In this document: positions 43,637 to 50,903 of the stretch, one piece after another | Layout: each line of letters begins with the position of its first letter | How positions within the stretch are numbered: the first letter of the stretch is position 1 | Assembly (NCBI RefSeq): GCF_006965545.2 | Contig: NZ_CP041372.2 | Span: 2,914,001-2,978,000, forward strand | Direction of reading: 5' to 3' | Length of the DNA stretch: 64,000 nucleotides | Source: Paenalkalicoccus suaedae | Lineage (GTDB): Bacteria; Bacillota; Bacilli; Bacillales; Salisediminibacteriaceae | Made by a program: the position numbers and the translations under genes | The notes under the pieces: generated by a model | What the model was told of the DNA's origin: nothing | The model's input: the letters and a program-made list of their open reading frames with translations, nothing else | Database searches by the model: none

Positions 43637-44892
43637 GGACTGTTCAACTCCTTCGTGTGCGCCACTGCCTCTTGCTTTACCGCTTCTTCTAAAACATCTA
43701 TTCCACAAACGATGTCTTGCATGGAGGAGTATTCCTCCGGATGATGGCTTACTCCATCACGGGATGGAATAAATAAAAGGGCGCTATCTGTAAATGCTGC
43801 GAGATTCATGGCATCATGTCCGGCACCGCTAGGAATTGTGATCGGTGCGATCCCAACACTCCCTGCGGCTTGCTTTAACGTGTGTTGTAATCTCTCACTC
43901 AGTGGCACAGGAGCCTCTTCACTAATGACCTCGACTTCGATTGCCACTTTTTGATCCGATGCGAGCTTTTCGGCTTTCTCATAAACAGCTTCCACTACTC
44001 GCTTGATCGATGCCACATTAATTCCACGAATATCTACCTTAAGCGTGACGTGCCCTGGTACCACATTCATCGCACCATTGTCCACATCCACGATTCCAAC
44101 CGTGCCGATCGTACCTAAGCTTGCTTCCGTTTTCGCAAAGGACTCCACGGCAAGAATAAGGTGAGAGGCTACCACTAACGCATCCTTTCGTTTATCCATC
44201 GCCGTCGTTCCTGAATGTGCGTACTTGCCCATAATATCTATCGATAGCCTTGTCGGAGCTGCAATAGCAGAGGCGATAGCGACTGGCTTTTTCGCCTGCT
44301 CGAGCTCGGGGCCTTGCTCGATATGCATTTCAAAAAACGCCTGCAGCTCTTCTCTCGTTCGTTTACTCTCGTTCATCGTCTCCACGTGAAGACCCTTTTG
44401 CTGTAACGCCTCTTTAAGCGTAACGCCATCCCGATCCTTGACGTGCTGGAGTCGTTCCGTGTCAAACGTGCCAGCCATCGCTTTACTTCCGATTGTCGCG
44501 ACGCCAAAGCGAGACGATTCCTCCGCCCGAAAGGCGATCACCTCGATTGGATGCTCGGTCTCCACATGTGCCTCATTTAAGCGGTGAATTATCTCTACAC
44601 CTGCTATGACACCTATAGTCCCGTCAAAGCCGCCACCTGTATACACCGTATCTAAATGCGATCCAATCGCAATTGCTGGTAAATCATCTTGGCGTCCTTT
44701 CCGCCGTGCAATTAAATTCCCCGCTTGATCCATGCGGACTGTCATACTGAGTTCTTTGCACCAATCTGCAACTACCTCAAAGACACGGTCTTCTTCTGCT
44801 GTATACGCGATCCGCTGCTGTCCATTTTTCGTGTGTCCGACTTTATTGATTGCCGACAGCATGCGTCCCACTCTCTCTATTGATTGCTCCAT
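43633..44892 (-). CDS. M20 Zn-dependent carbamoyl-amidohydrolase (N-carbamoyl-amino-acid hydrolase/allantoate amidohydrolase group)
   Basis: 419 residues. Metal ligands in IGSHLDTV, GGGFDGTIGV, FRAEESSRFG, EMHIEQGPEL and the late GAGHDAMN and SHHPEE. Family members cleave the carbamoyl group of N-carbamoyl amino acids, beta-ureidopropionate or allantoate, releasing CO2 and ammonia. In this operon N-carbamoyl-aspartate (ureidosuccinate) is a good candidate substrate. GGAGG precedes the ATG; first gene of the five-gene overlap chain, 110 bases after pucR. Confidence 0.87.
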   Translation of the reverse strand: MEQSIERVGRMLSAINKVGHTKNGQQRIAYTAEEDRVFEVVADWCKELSMTVRMDQAGNLIARRKGRQDDLPAIAIGSHLDTVYTGGGFDGTIGVIAGVEIIHRLNEAHVETEHPIEVIAFRAEESSRFGVATIGSKAMAGTFDTERLQHVKDRDGVTLKEALQQKGLHVETMNESKRTREELQAFFEMHIEQGPELEQAKKPVAIASAIAAPTRLSIDIMGKYAHSGTTAMDKRKDALVVASHLILAVESFAKTEASLGTIGTVGIVDVDNGAMNVVPGHVTLKVDIRGINVASIKRVVEAVYEKAEKLASDQKVAIEVEVISEEAPVPLSERLQHTLKQAAGSVGIAPITIPSGAGHDAMNLAAFTDSALLFIPSRDGVSHHPEEYSSMQDIVCGIDVLEEAVKQEAVAHTKELNSP

Positions 44893-44922
44893 GCCAGTAC
44901 CTCCTTCTCTACCTTTTTTATA

Positions 44923-44957
44923 GGAAAATCTATTAACTGAATTTTCCCATAATTATA
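44923..44957 (-). promoter_or_regulatory. Candidate promoter/operator of the catabolic genes
   Basis: GGAAAAT and ATTTTCC form a dyad with 11-base spacing (44923-44947), next to TATAAT (minus strand, 44952-44957), between pucR and the M20 hydrolase gene. A PucR target is possible; no known PucR box was recognised. Confidence 0.4.
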
Positions 44958-45001
44958 GGGAGGGTACGATGTCGAAAGAGACAATTAACCCTATGATCAT
45001 T

Positions 45002-46615
45002 TCATTGATATCGATAGTCATTTTTAATAAAGTCAAATACTTTTAAGCCTAAGTGAAGCATCAGCTTATCCTCCGAGGATTGGACACTTAAGCCCGTTAA
45101 CAGTTTGATGCGTTGCAAGCGATACTTCAGTGTATTTACGTGAATAAACAGAGCTTTTGACGTTTGATTAAGTGACTCATTGTGCGTAAAGTAGACGCGT
45201 AACGTCTCCATTAGCTCTAAATCATGATCGCGGTCATACTCCACTAATGCGTTCACCGTCTCACCAAAAAATTGATGCATTTCCTCGGTGTTTTTAATTT
45301 CGGCAAATAAGCGATAGACGCCAAGATCTTCATAAAAGACGAGCCGTTTCTCTTCAAAGAAGGTACGACCAAGCACAACCGATCGCTCCGCCTGATCAAG
45401 ACTTTCACGGAGATTCCCAATCTCAAAGTACGGGCGTCCAATTCCCATATAAAACGTTGCTTGGACGATGCGATCAAGCTCTCTATATAACAGCGTGATC
45501 TCTTGATGAATGCGGTCAACTTTTTTTCCTGCCGTTGGATATAAAACGTACACGCCATTTTTGAAGGAACCGATAATCGCATCCTTTTCTCGCTGCGAAC
45601 AAATAAGCTCGAGCTGATCTACGGTATGCGCGATAGGCTTTAAGCCACCTTGTTTATCAAAGCGAAATTGAATCGCCATACATAAATACTTTTTATTTAA
45701 ATCAAATCCGTATAGCTGTCCTTTTTCGACCATGAGACTCTCACTTTGGATTTGCGAGAAAAAGAGGTCATAGAAGAAATCACTTTTATACTGTTGCTCA
45801 AGCTCATGCGTGACTTTTTTCCGCATAAATTCGAGTGCTAAAAGCGTCGACGCTCGCTCTAATATGGCTAATGCCACATCAATTTGTAGCTCGTCACTAT
45901 CTACGCTCGTTATCGTTCCGTACAACACATTATCAATGACGATTGGGGCAACGATACAGGAGACGGCCTCTCCAGTAGTCCGATCGACGCGCTCCACGCT
46001 CGTTGGTCGTTGCATGTGCTCAAGTTCATCCTTTTTCCACGTCTCAAGTGGTGCTAAGCTTTCTTGCCCTTCGGATATGCCTACGTACGGGACAAAACTC
46101 TCAATGAACACATCGTGCTTAATAAAATCACTTAAAATTTGCTGGAGACGCTGAATGCCGCCTCTATTTAAGCTCGTTTCATTCATGAGCTGATACGCAC
46201 CCTGTAAATCCTCATAAAGCACATCACGGTTCGAGTAAATCCGCTTCATCACCGGAGATAAAATATCGATATACGGGATTTCCTTAGGGATTTCGATAAT
46301 CGGAAAGTCGTATTTATTCGCTTCTTTTAAGATGATCTCTGGAATATCTGCAATAAATCGGTGCGGCTTAATCGCAAGAGCCGAGGTGCCTTTCTCATGC
46401 AACTGCTTAATCAGCTCTCCCTGCGCCTTCTCGTCATCATAAATCGAATAGAGGCTAGTAAGCATGAGCTCTTCCCCTTTTAACCACTGCACAATATCAG
46501 GGACCTCCATGATCGTCACATGCTTCACAAGCTTCGATATTCCCTTATATCCGGCGCGAATGTGACATTCGTTCAGCCCTTCAATTTTCATCGCCTGCTC
46601 CACTGTAATTGCCAT
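45002..46615 (-). CDS. PucR-family transcriptional regulator
   Basis: 537 residues with the three parts of PucR proteins: N-terminal PucR ligand domain (VEQAMKIEGLNECHIRAGYKG, WLKGEELMLTS), a GGDEF-like middle region (about 290-430) and the C-terminal helix-turn-helix (LNQTSKALFIHVNTLKYRLQ). PucR controls purine catabolism in Bacillus subtilis in response to pathway intermediates; relatives control ureide and hydantoin use. AGGGGG precedes the ATG. It stands between the TRAP genes and the enzyme genes on the same strand and most likely controls both. Confidence 0.88.
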   Translation of the reverse strand: MAITVEQAMKIEGLNECHIRAGYKGISKLVKHVTIMEVPDIVQWLKGEELMLTSLYSIYDDEKAQGELIKQLHEKGTSALAIKPHRFIADIPEIILKEANKYDFPIIEIPKEIPYIDILSPVMKRIYSNRDVLYEDLQGAYQLMNETSLNRGGIQRLQQILSDFIKHDVFIESFVPYVGISEGQESLAPLETWKKDELEHMQRPTSVERVDRTTGEAVSCIVAPIVIDNVLYGTITSVDSDELQIDVALAILERASTLLALEFMRKKVTHELEQQYKSDFFYDLFFSQIQSESLMVEKGQLYGFDLNKKYLCMAIQFRFDKQGGLKPIAHTVDQLELICSQREKDAIIGSFKNGVYVLYPTAGKKVDRIHQEITLLYRELDRIVQATFYMGIGRPYFEIGNLRESLDQAERSVVLGRTFFEEKRLVFYEDLGVYRLFAEIKNTEEMHQFFGETVNALVEYDRDHDLELMETLRVYFTHNESLNQTSKALFIHVNTLKYRLQRIKLLTGLSVQSSEDKLMLHLGLKVFDFIKNDYRYQ

Positions 46616-46652
46616 GAGAAGACCCCCTACCGTTTTGTCGAAAATCGTGTCG

Positions 46653-47927
46653 TTATCTAAGTATATTTACAAGGAATAGTGACGCATCTGGAATATAAGT
46701 GATGATGGCAAGTGCCACAAGGTTAACCCCAAAGAACCTGATTAATCCCGGCATCATTTGAATCATATTTATTTTGGATATGGACTGTGCAACGAATATA
46801 TTAATACCAAATGGTGGTGTGTACATCCCAATAGCAAGGTTTGAAATCATAATAATGCCTAAATGCACAGGGTCAATGCCGAGTGAAACAGCCGCTGGGA
46901 ATACGAGCGGTGCCATAATGATGATAGCTGCCACACCCTCCATAAACATGCCAAACACGAGTAAGACGAGATTTAGAACGAGTAAAAAGAGAATAATCGA
47001 CGTAAAATTTTCTGAAATAAAGGCAGAGATCTGTTGAGGTATGCCACCTCTCGTTAATACCCAGCCTAAAATTTGCGCCGCCGATACTAACACGAGCACT
47101 TGAGCCGTTGTCACAGCCGAGCTGACTAACACATCGTAAAACTTTTTAATCGTCATCTCTCGGTAAATAACGACACTCACGAATAGCGCGTAAACGGCTG
47201 ATACACCAGCTGCCTCTGTTGGAGAGAAGATCCCAGAGTAGATACCACCGAGTATGATAACCGGGATAAGAAGTGCCCAAAACGCACTTAGCGTTGAAAG
47301 CAAGAATTCTCTTAAGGAAGCTCGTTTATCCCTAGGCAGGTTGTGCTTTTTTGCATAAAAGTAAATATAGATAATGGACGATATTCCAAAGATTAGTCCA
47401 GCGCCGATTCCTGCCATGAACAGGGAGCTGATGGAGACTCCTGTAACAGAGCCGAAGATGATGAGCGTAATACTTGGCGGAATGATAAGTGATACAGCAC
47501 CAGCTGATGCCATCAAACCTGACGAAAACGATGCTGGGTACTTGCCTCGTAAAAGCTCCGGATACATGATCTTACCGATCGCAATAACCGTTGCGGGACT
47601 AGACCCCGATAAGGCTCCAAAGAACATACTGGCTACCTGAGTTGTCATCGCCACTCCACCTGTTACGTGTCCAACTAGCGCACGAGACCAGCGTAGGATA
47701 CGGTCCGATAACCCACCGACGTCCATGATGTTTGCCGCTAAAATAAAAAACGGGAGTGCCATTAACGCAAATTGATCAAGGCCACCAAAGAGTCGCTGGA
47801 TAAGGATCATTGGCTGAATGTCGCTTGCGAAAAGCACCGCGATAAATGATGACAAGCCAAGTGCAACAAAAATGGGTGTACTCATAAATAAAAGAATGAT
47901 CATGAGAATTAGTAGAATCGTAATCAT
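46653..47927 (-). CDS. TRAP transporter large permease (DctM family)
   Basis: 424 residues, about 12 transmembrane segments, with DctM motifs such as LPFFILAANIMDVGGLS, ALSGSSPATVIAIGK and MFMEGVAAIIIMAPLVFP. It is the sodium-coupled transport channel of a tripartite ATP-independent periplasmic (TRAP) system, moving organic acids. It starts 12 bases after the small permease stop. Sodium coupling suits an alkaliphile. Confidence 0.92.
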   Translation of the reverse strand: MITILLILMIILLFMSTPIFVALGLSSFIAVLFASDIQPMILIQRLFGGLDQFALMALPFFILAANIMDVGGLSDRILRWSRALVGHVTGGVAMTTQVASMFFGALSGSSPATVIAIGKIMYPELLRGKYPASFSSGLMASAGAVSLIIPPSITLIIFGSVTGVSISSLFMAGIGAGLIFGISSIIYIYFYAKKHNLPRDKRASLREFLLSTLSAFWALLIPVIILGGIYSGIFSPTEAAGVSAVYALFVSVVIYREMTIKKFYDVLVSSAVTTAQVLVLVSAAQILGWVLTRGGIPQQISAFISENFTSIILFLLVLNLVLLVFGMFMEGVAAIIIMAPLVFPAAVSLGIDPVHLGIIMISNLAIGMYTPPFGINIFVAQSISKINMIQMMPGLIRFFGVNLVALAIITYIPDASLFLVNILR

Positions 47928-47939
47928 GTGCTTGCCCCT

Positions 47940-48428
47940 TTATAATTCGACATTTTGAGTCGCTGGTACTTCTCCGGTTCGCATCATCTGCACCGTCATA
48001 ATAGTAAGGTGAATGATGGACAGCGCCGCTCCAACTGGAATAGCCAAGTATATATAGAAGAGTGGAATTTGTAACGAAGGCGTGATTTGACCCGTTCCTT
48101 GAGTAAAGATAATCAAATCCATTCCGTATTTAAATAAAAAGCCCATAAAAATGATCGACGCTACATTAACAAGAATTCCGATTAAAAGTTGGCCTCTCCC
48201 CTTCACAAAGCTGAGAATAAAATCGACGCCTACATGGGCTCCACGCCTAAAGCACACAGCGCCACCTACAAACGCGATCCAAATCATGCCGTACCTGATA
48301 AGCTCCTCCGCCCAGGAACGGTTCGCGGAAAAACCATATCGAAGCACAATGTTTACAAATAAAACTGTTGTTACGACTAACAATGTAATTGCTATGAATG
48401 CTTCCTCAATTCTCGCTAACGTCTTCAC
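47940..48428 (-). CDS. TRAP transporter small permease (DctQ family)
   Basis: 162 residues with four transmembrane helices; the WAEELIRYGMIWIAFVGGAV signature marks DctQ. It forms the membrane complex with the large permease. 76 bases separate it from the binding-protein gene, with 12 bases to the large permease, so the three form one transcription unit. Confidence 0.92.
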   Translation of the reverse strand: MKTLARIEEAFIAITLLVVTTVLFVNIVLRYGFSANRSWAEELIRYGMIWIAFVGGAVCFRRGAHVGVDFILSFVKGRGQLLIGILVNVASIIFMGFLFKYGMDLIIFTQGTGQITPSLQIPLFYIYLAIPVGAALSIIHLTIMTVQMMRTGEVPATQNVEL

Positions 48429-48504
48429 CTTTACGCCCCCTTTAAACAGGAATGGGCTGCCGTTTGATGTTACTGACAGCCCACTTCCGTTATCCCGAAC
48501 GATT

Positions 48505-49635
48505 CTATTCGCCGGTTACTGCTTCAATTTCCTGATAAAGCTTCTCTAATAGCTCCTGTTGCTCCGGTGTGCTATATTCTGCTGCGTGAATTGGTAACGA
48601 TGCTTCACGGAATGCATCAATTTCCTCTGCCGTAAGCTCATAGTAGTTCACACCAGTTGCAATAATGTCTTCACGGAACTGATCCTCTGTATCCTCCAGT
48701 GCTTGACGAGCCGCCATACGCGCTTCTTCCTCTGCTTGACGAATCAACGTCTGCGTTTCCTCTGGAAGACCATTGAACCAGCCTTGATTTGCCATTAAGA
48801 TATACGTCATCGACCCATGATAACTCTCGATCACTGTGTCTTGCACTTCATGATAATTATTTAAGAAAATCGTTTGTAACGGATTCTCTTGTCCATCTAC
48901 AATCCCTTGCTGTAGCGCATTGTATACTTCAGAGTAAGGTACCGGAATCGGATTTCCGCCCCAGCCTTCATATTGAGCAAGCAGTACTGGTGACTCCATC
49001 GTACGCATCGTTACCCCTTCAAAATCTTCTGGAGAATGTACTTCAATGCCGTTTGTCGTAAATAGCTTAAATCCACCAGGCCAGTAGCCAAGTCCTTGGA
49101 ACCCACCGTTTTCAAGCGTAGCTAAAAGCTCAGCTCCTACTTCACTGTCCTGTACTTCATACATCTGCTCTTTATCCGTTGGCCATAAGTAAGGTAAGTC
49201 TACGGCTTTAATGTCATCCACAAACGGTGAGATAACCGCAGATGGTTGCATCGTAATATCAATTTCACCAATTTGCGTACCTTCTACTTGCTCCCGAAGG
49301 TTACCAAGCTGCTGTGCAGGATACACGTCCACTGTAATCGCTCCGCCTGACTGCTCTTCCACTAGCTCTTTAAACTTCTCTGCTCCAACGTGCTCTGGAC
49401 TTTCGATTGGCTGGTTGTGACTGAATGTGATTGTCAGTTCTTCGTAAGAAACGTCTGTTGCGGCTTCGTTATTTGTTGCTTCGTTGTTTGCATCATTGGA
49501 TGCTTCATTAGTTGGCTCCTCCGCACCCGCTTCTTCCGGCTCGTTGTTACCTCCGTTAGATCCTCCACACGCTGCCAAAACGACCATTGCGATTAATGCT
49601 AGTAATGCGAATAAGCTCCACTTTTTCCCTTTCAT
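48505..49635 (-). CDS. TRAP transporter solute-binding lipoprotein (DctP family)
   Basis: 376 residues. Lipoprotein signal with lipobox LAAC (Cys about 23), a Glu/Asn-rich linker to about 60, then the DctP fold. The Arg of the MRTMESPVLL segment corresponds to the conserved TRAP arginine that grips the substrate carboxylate; PYSEVYNALQQGIVDGQENP is the DctP family motif. So the ligand is probably a carboxylate, which fits orotate or dihydroorotate better than uracil or hydantoin. GGGGAGG precedes the ATG; first gene of the operon. Confidence 0.92.
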   Translation of the reverse strand: MKGKKWSLFALLALIAMVVLAACGGSNGGNNEPEEAGAEEPTNEASNDANNEATNNEAATDVSYEELTITFSHNQPIESPEHVGAEKFKELVEEQSGGAITVDVYPAQQLGNLREQVEGTQIGEIDITMQPSAVISPFVDDIKAVDLPYLWPTDKEQMYEVQDSEVGAELLATLENGGFQGLGYWPGGFKLFTTNGIEVHSPEDFEGVTMRTMESPVLLAQYEGWGGNPIPVPYSEVYNALQQGIVDGQENPLQTIFLNNYHEVQDTVIESYHGSMTYILMANQGWFNGLPEETQTLIRQAEEEARMAARQALEDTEDQFREDIIATGVNYYELTAEEIDAFREASLPIHAAEYSTPEQQELLEKLYQEIEAVTGE

Positions 49636-49676
49636 GTAAACTGCCTCCCCTTAGCTAATTTTTTGATTATTCGTAA

Positions 49677-49689
49677 TACATTAAATGTA
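49677..49689 (-). promoter_or_regulatory. Palindrome upstream of dctP
   Basis: TACATTAAATGTA: perfect 6-bp arms around one base, 42 bases before the binding-protein start, where an operator could act. Confidence 0.35.
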
Positions 49690-49875
49690 CAGAAGTTCCG
49701 TTTGTCGTACTTTGTCTATTCAGACTACAAATATTACATCAAAACTGTCTAAACAAACAATGTCTTTCGACAAAATTTTCAGAAAAATCCGTCAAGTAAT
49801 CTGACATAGCTATGCGGGGCAAGGGAGTAAACGCATACAAGTTTGGGAGTTTTGGAACGATGGAGGTCAAGAGAG

Positions 49876-49911
49876 TAAGGTCAAGGTCAAGTTCAAGGTC
49901 AAGTTCAAGGG
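49876..49911 (+). repeat. Hexanucleotide tandem repeat
   Basis: About six units of AAGGTC/AAGTTC directly before long repeat B. Only a short GGTC trace is seen before repeat A, so this is a local expansion. Confidence 0.65.
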
Positions 49912-49915
49912 CGGG

Positions 49916-50476
49916 ACCTCCGGTCCCCTGCGCGTCGTTCGCAACTACCTGTGTTTGCTTGCTCAACTATTTCGATCGGCCAGCGGCCGCTCGAAAGGAT
50001 TTTCGCTGCGCGTTAGTGCCACACTGGTAGTACGCTCTCGCCGCTTCGGGTCTCTTCGGTACGTTGAATATGTAGCTTAACCTTCTTTATTTATTGTTGG
50101 AAGGTTTTTTAGTCATGCTTTTGTAGACTAGCTTCTATAAATTCTGTTTTTGAATTGCTTTTGATAGAGCGAGTTAATAAGTGCTAGCAATATACGTGCT
50201 AGTTCGTCATAAAATTTACTGTTTAAGTCAAAGATCCTTTTAACCCTATATAAAAGAAGATGGATGTTGATTATGGTTCATAAATTTTGTATACGGTTCA
50301 TTTAGCCAGAATACGGTTCATAAATTTCTCATACCGTTCATAAATCTTGCACACGGTTCAATAATTCCTGATACGGTTCATTTTTTCTATTTAACAAACT
50401 GCCATGCTACAAATTAACATAGAAAGAAGCTCTTTAGTAAGCAGCACTTCATCAACTCGCTCGCAGAGCTGGCAGA
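49916..50476 (-). repeat. Long direct repeat B (R2 copy 6 + R3 array + R1 start)
   Basis: Second copy of the 37652-38212 sequence in the same orientation, 12,264 bp further on. R3 units at 50276, 50296, 50316, 50336, 50356 and 50376. Together the two copies bracket the transport and catabolic block. Confidence 0.85.
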
Positions 50477-50640
50477 CCCGGAGGACATTCGGAGACAATC
50501 CATAGGGGAAAGAGGTTTTTGAGATCCCGCAGAAGGCGTTTAGAGTGAGACGACAGTCGAACTCTGCCGACGAGGAAGCTCAAAGACCGGCCCTATGGAT
50601 GTCATAGAGTGTCCGAAGGGCTGACAGCTCGGAGAGCTGC
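50455..50640 (+). repeat. R1 dispersed repeat, copy 8
   Basis: Full-length sense copy; ACAATCCATAGGGG pairs with CCCTATGGATGTC. Continues directly from long repeat B. Confidence 0.78.
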
Positions 50641-50835
50641 ATTAACCAATTTAGTAGAAAATTGATAGCCACTTTTCGAGTATACAACTCACATTGCAAG
50701 CGCAATATGCCATACTATTCTAGCATTGCTTACTAGTAACTGGCTTCTAGCGCACAAATTGTCAAAGAATATCGAACGATTGTAAAGATTTTTTGTTATT
50801 TTTCTGAAGTTTCTCTGTTTTATTACTTCTTTTTG

Positions 50836-50865
50836 TTGACTTCCTTCTTAAGCAAGTCCTAAAAT
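50836..50865 (+). promoter_or_regulatory. Sigma-A-like promoter of the nucleotidase gene
   Basis: TTGACT, 18-base spacer, TAAAAT, about 40 bases before the start codon. Confidence 0.45.
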
Positions 50866-50903
50866 TAAGACTGTAAGGCCAAATTATTTGGGGAGGTAAT
50901 TGT

